Positions 1 to 10,712 of a stretch of 64,000 nucleotides of DNA are shown here, piece by piece (the first letter of the stretch is position 1; every line of letters begins with the position of its first letter). The translations under genes were made by a program, and so were the position numbers. Below the pieces are notes generated by a model that saw only the letters and a program-made list of their open reading frames with translations, did no database searches and was not told the origin of the DNA. The stretch comes from Xestospongia bergquistia (taxonomy: Eukaryota > Porifera > Demospongiae > Haplosclerida > Petrosiidae). The stretch covers positions 570,501 through 634,500 of the forward strand of contig OZ014418.1 in the NCBI GenBank assembly GCA_963965975.1, read 5' to 3'.

Positions 1-277
1 TTAGTAACTATAGCTGCTGTTATTCCCAATAAAAAATTTTAATTAAAGGCTGTTTTGTGTATATTAGATATTTTGTATGCTATATAATTGTTATAAATTT
101 AATTATTATCAAAGTCGTTGCTAATTGGAAAGGGACTTTGATGTATGAAAGTAGGTACTTGCTCCTCCTATTTAGAGGTATGTAGGTATCAGGCAGTAAT
201 GTTAATTATGCTATGTCTGAATAACTAATATAATGTATAATACAATTATATTACGAGTGGGAGGTGTCATCATTGTT

Positions 278-1447
278 ATGCATTCAATTGAACTTTCTTC
301 CTTCAATATCTCCCATACCGGTTTCTTACCTCAAGAGCCGCAATTATCAAGACTTCCGGATCGCTATGAACAATGGGAGACCATTATTGATGTACTACCT
401 CACCTATTGAAAGAATGGAAATTAAGAGATAAAATCAAGGAACTTCCTCTCCTTCCTGTCTCAGATAGCTGGTTACCAACTGAACAACATTGGCAAAGAG
501 CATATTGTGTGTTGACCTTACTCTCTCAAGGCTATTTATGGGAGAGAGGAGAAAGTGGGACAGTTGACACCCTCCCTCAACAACTAGCTATCCCATGGTA
601 TGAAACATCGTTTAGATGTGGTCTACCTCCAGTAATTACATATGCTAGTGCAGTCTTGTGGAACTGGAGTTTGAAAGATCCTGATGAACCAATTTCATTT
701 AATAACTTACACACCATATTTTCCTTCACTGGTGATCGTAGCAAAGAATGGTTTTATCTTGTTCATCAGGGCATTGAGCTAGAACCTACAGTTAGAGTGA
801 AGGCAGCTGTTGATTGTCTAAAAGCTGTAGCACATCAAGATAACAATTGTATTGTACAATGTCTTAACAAAGTTGCTGAGGGTATCAAAAATATGGTGTC
901 ATATTTGGTGAGAATGTATGATGAATGCAAGCCTGATTTCTTCTACAACAAAATGTGTCTATATCAAGCTGGTAGCAATAATTTAATTGCACTCTCTGGT
1001 GTTCTAATATTAGAAGGAGTTGATACTGACCCTAAAAAGTTTATTGGTGGCAGTGCTACACAAAGTCTACACTCCCTGAATTTTATATCTTACTGGGAGT
1101 AGAACATCATGGAACTGATGATAAAGAATTTCTAGACATGCAAAAATGGCACATGCCATGTTCACATTGTCAGTTCCTTGTCACTCCAACCCTCTCTGAG
1201 AGAGTATGTTCAGCATCATAGATCTAATGAGGTCTTAGTAACAATCTATAACAACTGTATTAAAGAATTGGGTCACTTTCGTAGTCAACACATTATATTA
1301 GTAACACGATATATTGTGGGTCCTGCCAATAAGCAAAACATAGAGAGGAAAGAAGGTACATTAGCTACTTGTGGAACAGGTGGATAAAATTTCATGGTGT
1401 TTTTGAAAAATGTTCGTGATGATACACTTCACTGTATAATTACATAA
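278..1447 (+). pseudogene. Indoleamine 2,3-dioxygenase-like pseudogene
   Basis: IDO family enzymes are cytosolic haem dioxygenases that open the indole ring of tryptophan. The reading frame from the ATG at 278 carries family landmarks in order: FLPQEP near the N-terminus, LPPVITYASAVLWNW, FTGDRSKEWFYLV, and FIGGSATQSL. The frame then breaks near 1085. LLGVEHHGTDDKEF continues in another frame, a second shift near 1180 leads into LREYVQHHRS and FRSQHIILVTRYI (with the haem-ligand His), and the final GTGG motif is cut by TAA at 1385, after which FLKNVRDDT follows in frame. So it has two frameshifts and one stop. No intron is seen, although neighbouring genes are intron-rich, so a retrocopy or naturally intronless gene is possible. 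The family call is strong; loss of function is inferred from the breaks. Confidence 0.85.
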
Positions 1448-1542
1448 GTTGCTATGGCAACAACAACGTATAATGCTAATATTTTATTTACTAGACAATA
1501 ATATTATACATTGATTTTTTTGCTTTGATAAAGCTTTCTTGA

Positions 1543-3100
1543 TTAGTATTCTTTCTTCCAATCAATGACATATTTAAGAGGACAATTGGAGAGGTACCTT
1601 GATATTTGATCAGTGACCAGTTCTGCTAACTGTTAATAAAGAGAATTAAATAAATCATTTGACTAACAGAATATTACTGACTTCATCAACTTGACCAACA
1701 GCAGATACATGTGGAGTAATAGTCACCTAATAATATATTATAAGATATTACAGAACAAAAGTATAACTTACTCCTGGAAGGTCCCACAGTTCACTGGTTG
1801 GTGGGAGGGGCTCTGTTTCAAACACATCAAGGATTGCACCACTTAACCATCCAGCTCTATATATAATAATTATTAATAATAATGTTGTCATGACAACAGA
1901 CCTCATAGCTTTTAATATACTAGCTTCATCTGTAACATCACCTCTTCCAACATTAATAAATACTGACTTCTGTATTATCAGAGATAAATAAAATGGATGG
2001 ATTGATGGTATTAACCTTTGGTGAACAATGTTTAAACACTTCTCCACTAAGTAAACCACGAGTATCAGAAGTACTAGGTAATACACTACATACATAATCT
2101 GATGTCCCTAACAACTCATGTAACTCATCCAGTAATCTATTAGACAAAAGGGAACATTGATATCTTGTCTGGTACAAGGGTAAGTTACTTATGTTGGTCA
2201 ACATAAGGAATCCTCTTATCCGAGGGAACTGGTTCTCTTGTTAAACCCAATACAGTCATACCAAATTGTTTACATTTCTTAGCAACTAATGGTGTGACAT
2301 TATTAAAAACAATAACAATAAGGTTATACTCACTTTCTTTTCCAATATTCCCTAGACCTATGATTCCAATAGTAAGTGTAGAGAGACGCCTGTATTGATT
2401 ATATGATCTGGTATTCCTTAAGAGAAGTATCTTAATAAACTAATATTTATTCACTCTCTCTCACCAAGTAAGGTCTTTTTGATCACATGACATACGTAGG
2501 AACTCCCTTTCTCTTGCCACTATCTGTCCTATTACATACTCTGCCATATGATCACCATAAAATGCACCATTTCTTGCTACAGGATAACCAGGTGGAGACT
2601 ATAAAAATTAAAAGACACTTCATAAAATATTGCTTTGATTCCTTACTTGTTCTTTAATAGCTTTCAGAAGTAGCTCAATACCAGCAAAAGTACTTTGTAA
2701 AAACTTTAAATGGCAATCTCCATTACAAAATACACCTGCACAACCTTCAAAAACAATTGGATCAGTTACTACAACATCAGAAGTTGATAACCATGACTTT
2801 AACTCTAGCAAAAGAGGACAATGATCATTTAATATATAATATATAATGTCAATGTTGTATTAGTTAATAGTTTAGGTTTGGTTGTAATATGTAAGGTGGT
2901 AGATATCTAATTCAGCCCCTCCCACTTATATCTATACCATCTTGAGCGGGAAGTTGATCTTGTTTAAGGTCATGATTTACTAACTCCACTTTGTTCAGCA
3001 ACTCTTTCTTCGTCAGTGAAGTAAAAATAGACTTTGCTAGAGAGCCTGGTACAACAATAGTAGCATTGCTTGCTAATACAGCCACTCTCAACTTGTTCAT
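1543..3100 (-). CDS. D-2-hydroxyacid dehydrogenase, copy 1 (about ten exons)
   Basis: A D-isomer-specific 2-hydroxyacid dehydrogenase (glyoxylate/hydroxypyruvate reductase or phosphoglycerate dehydrogenase-like) that should reduce 2-oxoacids with NAD(P)H. Exon 1 is 2938-3100 (MNKLRVAVLASN), exon 2 2647-2804, exon 3 2465-2598, exon 4 2334-2389, then short exons to the stop at 1543. Spliced in order they give the NAD-binding motif GIIGLGNIGKE, the substrate/catalytic Arg motif INVGRGDVTDE, the Glu motif DVFETEPLPP, and the catalytic His in ITPHVSA. The protein ends near VIDWKKEY. All splice sites used are GT-AG and the phases agree. Total length, about 330-340 residues, is normal. It converges on the IDO-like pseudogene. 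Substrate cannot be told from sequence. Confidence 0.85.
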
Positions 3101-3121
3101 TTTTTACTAATTAACCACGTG

Positions 3122-3275
3122 TATGGTGGGCGGTTCAAGGAATGTCTGCATTGAAAACTATTGACGATGTATCAGACATGTTGACAGGTTCTTATTATAT
3201 CATGACACGTTATGTTGTGGGGAGGCTGAGATGAAAGAAGATACATTGACTACTCATAGAACAGGTGTTGGGGTG
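3122..3275 (+). pseudogene. IDO 3' remnant 1
   Basis: A degraded copy of the end of the IDO-like gene. The stretch around 3198-3270 aligns with 1282-1380 of the pseudogene (the segment coding for the haem-ligand His helix through the GTGG motif), with many substitutions and no open frame. It sits in the same position relative to dehydrogenase copy 2 as the parent does to copy 1, so it travelled in a tandem duplication of the pair. Confidence 0.6.
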
Positions 3276-3354
3276 TATTTAAAATAACTTATTCAATCAT
3301 ATAATAATTAATACAATGGAATGTATCATCATTGATTTGATAAAGCTTTCTTGA

Positions 3355-5311
3355 TTAGTATTCTTTCTTCCAATCAATGACATATTTAAGAGGACAATTG
3401 GAGAGGTACCTTGATATTTGATCAGTGACTAATTCTGCTAACTGTAAATAAAGAGAATTAAATAAATCATTTGACTAACAGAATATCACTGACTTCATCA
3501 ACTTGACCAACAGCAGATACATGTGGAGTAATAGTCACCTAATGATATATTTAACATATTACAGAACAAAAGTATAACTCACTCCTGGAAGGTCCCACAG
3601 TTCACTGGTTGGTGGGAGGGGCTCCGTTTCAAACACATCAAGGATTGCACCACTTAACCATCCAGCTCTATATATAATAATTATTAATAATGTTGTCATG
3701 ACAACAGACCTCATAGCTTTTAATATACTAGCTTCATCTGTAACATCACCTCTTCCAACATTAATGAATACTGACTTCTGTACTATCAGAGATAAATAAA
3801 ATGGATGGATTGATGGTATTAACCTTTGGTGAACAATGTTTAAATACTTCTCCACTAAGTAAACCACGAGTATCAGAAGTACTAGGTAATACACTACATA
3901 CATAATCTGATGTCCCTAACAACTCATGTAACTCATCCAGTAATCTATTAGACAAAAGGGAACATTGATATCTTGTCTGGTACAAGGGTAAGTTACTTAT
4001 ATTGGTCAACATAAGGGATCCTCTTATCCAAGGGAACTGGTTCTCTTGTTAAACCCAATACAGTCATACCAAATTGTTTACATTTCTTAGCAACTAATGG
4101 TGTGACATTACAAAACAATGACAATAAGGTTATACTCACTTTCTTTTCCAATATTCCCTAGACCTATGATTCCAATAGTAAGTGTAGAGAGACGTCTGTA
4201 TTGATAATATGATCTGAAATTCCTTAGGAGAAGTATCTTAATAAACTAATATTTATTCACTCTCTCTCTCTCACCAAGTATGGTCTTTTTGATCACATGA
4301 CATACGTAGGAACTCCCTTTCTCTTGCCACTATCTGTCCTATTACATACTCTGCCATATGATCACCATAAAATGCACCATTCCTTGCTACAGGATAACCA
4401 GGTGGAGACTATAAAAATTAAAAGACACTTCATAAAATATTGTCTTGATTCCTTACTTGTTCTTTAATAGCTTTCAGAAGTAGCTCAATACCAGCAAAAG
4501 TACTTTGTAAAAACTTTAAATGGCAATCTTTATTACAAAATATATCTGTATAACCTTCAAAAACAATTGGATCAGTTACTACCACATCAGAAGTTGATAA
4601 CCATGACTTTAACTCTAGCAAGAGAGGACAATGATCATTTAATACATAATATATAATGTCAATTTTATATTAGTAATGCAAGGTGGTAGATATCTAATTC
4701 AGCCCCTCCCACTTATATTTATACTTAGTATGTTGAGGCCAGCCCTTTGCTCAGAGAAAAAAGGTCAGGTAGTGCCTTTATATTGCCATTATTGAATTTT
4801 AAATTTATGTAAACTGTGGTTAATTCATGATGTGTTAATGTCAACATCTTACAAGTCAGCCTTATGGCATGAGTTTGTAACAAAAGGTTACAAAGTGATA
4901 TAGTGTCAATTATAGTATATTATATTGTATGAATTTTGAATACAATGTGTTATTAACTAACTTATGATGTATACATCATAATATTGTATACAATGTAAGT
5001 AAAAATAAATAATACTTGCAATAAAATACTAAACACTATAATTATAATGCCACAATTGTCATTATAATTATACCATTACATGATATTACAAACAGTGTGC
5101 TATACCAGAATTCTTCCTCTCTAAGCAAAAGGGCTGACTAATTTATACCGTCTTCAGAGGGAAGTTCATCTCGTTTAAGATCATAATTTATTAGCTCCAC
5201 TTGGTTCACTAACTCTTTCTTTGACAATGAAGTAAGAATAGACTTTGCTAGAGAGCCTGGCACGACAATAGTGTCATTACTTACTAATACAGCCACTCTC
5301 AGTTTGTTCAT
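3355..5311 (-). pseudogene. D-2-hydroxyacid dehydrogenase, copy 2, probably inactive
   Basis: A tandem copy of the 1543-3100 gene, about 95% identical in exons and introns. Exon 1 (5149-5311) is separated from exon 2 by an intron enlarged by a MITE. The Rossmann, Arg, Glu and His motifs are all still encoded. At the exon 3/exon 4 junction copy 1 reads TG|G CGT (Trp-Arg). Copy 2 has A instead of G at position 4195, giving TG|A, a stop codon, if the same splice sites are used. An alternative acceptor could avoid this but none in frame is obvious. Called a probable pseudogene; RNA would settle it. Confidence 0.6.
4725..5140. mobile_element. hAT-like MITE in intron 1 of dehydrogenase copy 2
   Basis: About 416 bases with imperfect terminal inverted repeats: CAGCCCTTTGCTCAGAGA near 4740 and the reverse complement of TCTCTAAGCAAAAGGGCTGA near 5118-5138. 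It is flanked by an exact 8-base duplication, ATTTATAC, at 4717-4724 and 5141-5148. Dehydrogenase copy 1 retains the empty site (single ATCTATAC at 2930-2937). An 8-bp target duplication is typical of the hAT superfamily. No coding capacity is seen. Confidence 0.75.
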
Positions 5312-5334
5312 TATTACTAATTAACCACGTGTAA

Positions 5335-5462
5335 TAATACCTGTAGTGGGCGTCTCAAGCTTTTTCACCGGACAGTCTTTATTATATCAGTGACATGTTA
5401 TGTTGTGGGGGCTGAGATGAAAGAAGATACATTGGGTACTCATGAAATGGATGAATCATATC
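5335..5462 (+). pseudogene. IDO 3' remnant 2
   Basis: A second degraded copy of the IDO 3' end, similar to 3180-3270 (shared text such as GACATGTTATGTTGTGGGG then a GAGATGAAAGAAGATACATTG-like run). It lies upstream of dehydrogenase copy 2 and next to the surviving tail of copy 3, marking a third tandem unit. Confidence 0.5.
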
Positions 5463-5573
5463 TTTTTTGTATTTTTTAAAACCAACTTCAATCATATAAT
5501 AGTTTATACAATGGAATGTATCATCATTAATTTTTTTCCTTGATAAAAATGTTCTTAGCTTGATTAGTATTCT

Positions 5574-5652
5574 TTCTTCCCATCAATGACATATTTAAGA
5601 GGACAATTGGAGAGATACCTAGATATTTGATTAGTGACTAATTCTGCTAACT
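5574..5652 (-). pseudogene. D-2-hydroxyacid dehydrogenase copy 3, last exon only
   Basis: Matches the last exons at 1543-1630 and 3355-3440 (coding for ELVTDQISRYLS-like sequence and a stop after KEY). The rest of the gene does not follow. After about 5670 the sequence jumps to an intron 3-like piece and then to satellite DNA. Exons 1-3 of the same copy reappear about 4.5 kb away at 10.1-10.7 kb. Confidence 0.7.
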
Positions 5653-5769
5653 GTAAATAAAGAAAATTAAATCTGGAATTCCTTAACACAGGAAAAAAAT
5701 ATTGAATACATTCATTGTTTTTATGTTAAAAATGTATTTATTTTTTGTGTAATTACAATCTTAAAAAGG

Positions 5770-6032
5770 AAACATAATATTTATATTAGTTATATTAGTT
5801 ATATTAGTTATATTAGTTATATTACTATATATTAGTTATATTAGTTATATTAGTTATATTAGTTATATTAGTTATATTACTATATATTAGTTATATTAGT
5901 TATATTAGTTATATTAGTTATATTACTATATATTAGTTATATTAGTTATATTAGTTATATTAGTTATATTACTATATATTAGTTATATTAGTTATATTAG
6001 TTATATTAGTTATATTAGTTATATTACTATAT
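5770..6032. repeat. 9-bp minisatellite with higher-order periodicity
   Basis: Tandem copies of TTATATTAG, four to six at a time, punctuated by the variant TTATATTACTATATATTAG. The combination makes a higher-order unit of roughly 55-65 bases repeated about five times. No coding potential. Confidence 0.9.
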
Positions 6033-7039
6033 ATCTATGCAAATTTACCACTGGTTTATAATATTGATAGTTTTTGGATGAAATATTACAACTGTACAAT
6101 AGAAACGATTAAAACATATGTCACTAATCTTATTATTATAATATTTTACGTTAACATCAATATAAAAAATATCCAACTGTTAATTGTATTATTAATGATT
6201 TAACAATGTATCATCAATAAAATTAAATCCAATGATCATATTATTAATGATATAACATTGTAAAAAGAATATAATAATGCATTGCTTTTCTTTTGTAGTC
6301 TTACAATTGTATATGTGATGATAATTAATCCAATGATTGAATTATTAATGATATAATATTGTAAAAGCAATACAAATATTAAATTTCTTTCTTTAGTAGT
6401 TCTGTGATGATAGTAATCCAGTGGTTTTATTATCATCATAAAAATGATGGAAACTGGACTATTGTAGTCTCACTATTGTAATTAAGCCTTTATGCAATAA
6501 CATATTATTGCTTTGCAAGTTATTTGAGTTATACAAGCCATATAATTGATATATATTTGATTATCTTGACAAAATTATATGAAGAAAGATTAAATGTACA
6601 TGTACACTGAACATGTATATGACACATGTCATTTCTAGAACCTATATGTAGTTGTGATAGACAACTTCTTGAAACTTTATTAGAATAAGAATATGATAGA
6701 ATACTTAACCAGAAGACACTTAATACAATTCATTTATGGTGACTCTATAGCTAAATAACCAGTCAAAACCAGTTCAATCTGGTATTAACCAGTTGAATGT
6801 AAGAAGCACAACATCTAGTTAGTCCTTTAAATAGTGATCCTTTAGTTACCTTACATGTACTATTCCAAAAATAAATGCAATACTTGATAACTACATTTGA
6901 CAATTCTGTAATACTGAGTGTGACACTAAATAGTATAGTTAGTTGTCTGCTTGTGTCAAAATATTTGTTTTATTGTGTTAATTTCATATTACTAATGCAT
7001 CCACAACATGTAACTTTCTTCATTCACAGAAAACAATAC
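6033..7039. other. AT-rich intergenic DNA without recognised genes
   Basis: No splice-consistent coding sequence was seen. It contains short imperfect repeats around 6180-6440 (ATTATTAATGATATAACATTG-like text repeated). From 6851 to about 6997 it holds a 147-base segment that recurs nearly unchanged at 9692-9842 and partly at 55212-55302. Confidence 0.6.
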
Positions 7040-8510
7040 TTAATAGTTCTACATCAGTAACAGTAATGTATGTTCAAAATTGCATTTTGTACAATCAATC
7101 GCCAGTAACATAAGTTACTCCTGTTAATGCAGCAAAATCATTCAACAAGATCCATTCATGCTTTTCTATCAATCAGATGAAGGTTTGAATGTACATGCAC
7201 TTTTCATATAGAAAATGTAAACTGCAGGCAATAGAAACAACCACTGTCTATGTCATCTATTATATGTCTCACTACTTGGACTACCTAACAGATGAAATGA
7301 ATACTACAACTATACTATATGGTCTGTTTGAAGAAAATGATTTCAGGTCATTCGAGTGTATACAGACATCATAATGGGCTATTAATGGCAAAGGCATTAA
7401 CAAAGATCAGGACATTGTCCCTTCACAAGATCAATGTACAACTGAGAAGTTAATATTAGAAGTACCTGAAAGACTTACACCTACTAAAGAGAGATAAAAT
7501 GGAGCCTCACCTCTTTCCTTATCTCCACTTCCAGAAGGGAGTTGACCCCTGTCCCTTGTTGCTACTGATAATATAGATTTATTATATCCAAAACCTGCTT
7601 GACTGGTATTTTTAACTTTGTTCTTATAACTTATTATTTATCTGGCTTCTCTTGATTTACCATTGCACTTTTTAAAAGCTTAAAGTTATGCCACCACTTC
7701 TTATAAAATTGAGACATAAAAATATGAATGTCCATTTCTGTATTAACTGTTGTTATATAAACAGTCTTAGGTTGACCCTATATAATTAGCTAATTATAGC
7801 TACGACAAGGTAAGTCAATAGCCATTAACTGAAGAAAGTTATCCAAAGCTGGAGGACTTGAAGAACTAAAGGAGCTGTTATAAATTTAGATAATGAAGAG
7901 TGTTTAGGTAATGATTTTTATTTTTTTAAGCCCTATAAAATTAAGATATGATAAAAATTATTATAATTAGTAATGTTGTTCTAGTTTGCTTAAGTAGAAC
8001 TAATTTTCAACTTTTTTGATAGTAATCATAATTATTCATCGGTACCGTTAATGAGATTCATAAGCGTACACAGAGCCGCCCCACAAGAGACTGAAGACAA
8101 AATCTGCAGTACATATAAAAGGAAATGAAAACCACCTTGGATAGGTTGTGTTGTGGGCCAGCGTTCTGCAATGCATCAGACCTCTGAGATGGTTACCAGC
8201 ATACTCTACGGAGTATCCGAAAGGCCGACTAGGATAGGGCTGGTAGTCTCCCTTTAAACGAGAAGAGGCTGGTGTATTTGTGGTTCCCGGTTCCTGAATG
8301 CGATATTCCCTAAGAGCTGGAATCCCGTACGGCTGGTTTTAAGTTAGGGCGATGCTCCAGCCAGGATTACCTCGCGAAGACGAGGGTTACCAAGCCAGGT
8401 GGCGGTCCCAGCTAGCAATAGCAGGGAATCCTGGAGCCTAAGTGGAAGCCTGAGTGGGTGAGCGAGTAGGAATCGTTTGGGCAACACAACATGTTTTTTT
8501 ATATTATTTT
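7040..8510. repeat. Long dispersed repeat, copy A (paired with 53.75-55.14 kb)
   Basis: This stretch aligns over its length, same orientation, with 53750-55140. Outside the GC-rich core the two copies differ by a few percent plus small indels. The shared left part is AT-rich and has no clear gene; the right 450 bases are the structured block listed separately. It is either a duplicated chromosomal segment or a composite transposable element. No terminal repeats or transposase were recognised. Confidence 0.7.
8036..8498 (+). ncRNA. GC-rich structured element, copy A (candidate Pol III RNA or SINE)
   Basis: About half G+C by eye in an AT-rich region. Predicted hairpins read directly include ATACTC-TACG-GAGTAT (a UNCG-type loop) followed by CC-GAAA-GG, both enclosed by ACCAGC/GCTGGT; CCTCG-CGAAGA-CGAGG; and GGCTGG...CCAGCC. 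A TATA-like TATAAAAGG lies near 8116, about 25-30 bases before the GC-rich part begins, and the block ends in a T-run after GGGCAACACAACATG. That layout resembles a type 3 Pol III gene of about 345 nt, but this is inference. No long open frame. It did not match my memory of 7SL, 7SK, RNase P/MRP, U1, U2 or U3. Copy B at 54.7 kb differs by one substitution in about 450 bases. Confidence 0.55.
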
Positions 8511-9915
8511 TAATTAAAATCTTAACTTTATTTTAAACTACAAGAAATGTCAGTCAATCCAAAGTAAAGTTAATGTTAATTTTTAGTAGCCAGCTAAGAT
8601 TAGTAGAACTACTACTAAATAGAGAACAACAATACATAATAAAATAGAACTATGAATTGGAGAAGTTAGAGATATCGAGAGACATTTGACGACGTATGAT
8701 ATGGCAGGAATATTTTATCAGAAATTCATGAAATGGGTGTTGCAATTACAGATGCCATGAATAATAGTATCTGACACAAATAATATATCATTCTTTTGGA
8801 AGCATTCCTAGGAAACATTCCTGTCTTTAGACACTTCTCCTAGTTTAAAGGTACCCATTAAGTTGTTCTTCACTGTTGTATTATAATTTGCAGGTAAATA
8901 GCAATGCATTAACTGGAAAGAAAGAAGATCATGTAAAACAGCATGGCTATAATTTTATTTCCATGAATACGCGCCTATAGTTTTGCATCTTAACTTAACC
9001 AGGGACATTCTCTTATGAAGGTGATGTTACCAGACCAGCTGGTAAAATATTATTAGTATAAATCTTTCATATAATAATTTTTAATTGGTTTGACTGGTTT
9101 AATAGATATGTTGAAATCCTGATATGTCATAAAAAATTAAAGACATGATATTCAAGACACATCAGTATCATTATGATTGAAGTCATAATACCTGACCACT
9201 AATATAGATTTTATTTATTTTTTAGGAGCAATTAATATTTACATTATTTATATTTTTAAGTGTCTAGGTAGCCTGTAAAGAAACACCATACTTTAATGTA
9301 AAATTAATGTTTTTCATGTTACTTTTTATTTATGAAATAAATACATTTACATGTATTTGGTGTTCATTTTTGCTGGTCGAGTTTGAAAAAAATAGTAAGA
9401 AAAAATTATAGACTTCATATCTTGATACTATGATATTACAAGTGTCACATATACTACAATAAGAGACAATAGATATAAACATGTACATGTTTATTTGTAC
9501 ATGTACATGTAAATAAAGTAACAAGTCAAAATAAGTTAAGGTTCTATCTCCAGTGAGGTTGGTATTGGTACAGTTGTACTTACACCTACTCATAAAACAT
9601 TTAATTATATAGAACTTTAGATGTACCTTCATTGCACTTGTCTTTTGTGCATTAAGTTCTGTGTAGACAGAGTCAGACAAATAGTGTTGTACCTTACATG
9701 TACTATTCCAAAACTAAATGCAATACTTGATAACTACATTTGACAATTCTGTAATACTGAGTGTGACACTAAATAGTATAGTTAGTTGTCTGCTTGTGTC
9801 AAAAATATTTGTTTTATTGTGTTAATTTCATATTACTAATGTGAAGTATCATTGTCTCTTAATTTTTTGTTGTTTAAAAGGTCATGGTGATGATGAAGTA
9901 AGAGAGAAAAGAGAA
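8511..9915. other. AT-rich DNA, repeats only
   Basis: No gene recognised. Contains a near-palindromic ACATGTACATGT cluster near 9480-9512. From 9692 to 9842 it holds the direct repeat of 6851-6997. From 9860 to 9915 it has a short piece matching an exon-like segment at 55345-55398 (coding for HSDDEVREKRE there). Confidence 0.5.
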
Positions 9916-9962
9916 GTGGGTGAGTGAGGAGGGATCGTTTGGGCAACACACAAGGTTTTTTT
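9916..9962 (+). repeat. 5'-truncated 3' end of the GC-rich element
   Basis: GTGGGTGAGTGAGGAGGGAT followed by CGTTTGGGCAACACA and a T-run matches only the last 45 or so bases of the structured block (8453-8498). It interrupts sequence homologous to 55360-55400 exactly after AGAGAAAAGAGA. A truncated copy with an intact 3' end is what target-primed retroposition of a SINE produces. Confidence 0.6.
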
Positions 9963-10104
9963 ATATCAAAACAACGTTACAATTATTATACAAAATATGT
10001 AATATATCATGTATATATACTATATCCAACACCTTAAAGAAATACATGGTACATTATCATAGCAATATAGAAGTAAATTAATGTTTATTATCTCTCTCTT
10101 TCTC

Positions 10105-10712
10105 TCACTCTCTCTCACCAGGTATGGTCTTTTTGATCCCATGACATATGTAGGAACTTCTTTTCTCTTGCCACTGTATGGCCTATTACATACTCTGCCA
10201 TATGACCACTAGATGCACCATTCCTTGCTACAGGATAACCAGGTGGAGATTACAAAAATTAAAAGACACTTCATGAAATATTGTCTTGATTCCTTACTTG
10301 TTCTTTAATAGCTTTTAAAAGTAGCTCAATACCAGCAAAAGTACTTTGCCAAACTTTAAATGGCAATCTTTATTACAAAATATATCTGCACAACGTTAAC
10401 CTTGAAAACAATTGGATCAGTTACTACCACATCAGAAGTTGATAACCGTGACTTTAACTCTAGCAAGAAAGGACAGACAGTCTTATAAAACACATGTCAG
10501 TGCTATGTAGTGAATTTTGGTTTAGGCTGCAAGGAAAATCGGACATACCGTATGTTATACATACTATTTTCAGTGGGCAGTTGATCTCTCGCGATTTACT
10601 AGCTTCACAGCAACTCTTTATTTGTCAGTGAAGTAAAAATATACTTTGCTAGTAAGCCTGGCACAATACCTGTAGCATTGCTTGCTAATACAGCCACAAT
10701 CAGTTTGTTCAT
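10105..10712 (-). pseudogene. D-2-hydroxyacid dehydrogenase copy 3, exons 1-3
   Basis: Recognisable exon 1 (ATG at 10712), exon 2 (about 10275-10460) and exon 3 (about 10120-10250), in the order and orientation of copy 1. Small indels disrupt each exon: a loss of several bases near 10608 in exon 1, an insertion near 10395 and a 1-base loss near 10350 in exon 2, and a deletion near 10207 in exon 3. Exons 4 to 9 are absent. It abuts DCAF15 head-to-head. Confidence 0.75.

Noticed and set aside
5770-6032. CRISPR-like regular repeat spacing
   Set aside because: Units are directly adjacent with no unique spacers, low complexity, and the genome is eukaryotic.
8036-8498. Identity of the GC-rich block as 7SL, because of GTCCCAGCTA and TGGGCAACA, or as telomerase RNA, because of TTAGGG
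   Set aside because: The 7SL S-domain core motifs are absent and the shared words are in the wrong order. The telomere-like word is shorter than a template needs. Both look like chance.
8036-8498. Hammerhead or HDV-like ribozyme within the GC-rich block
   Set aside because: No CUGANGA plus GAAA core with correct spacing, and no double-pseudoknot arrangement could be drawn.
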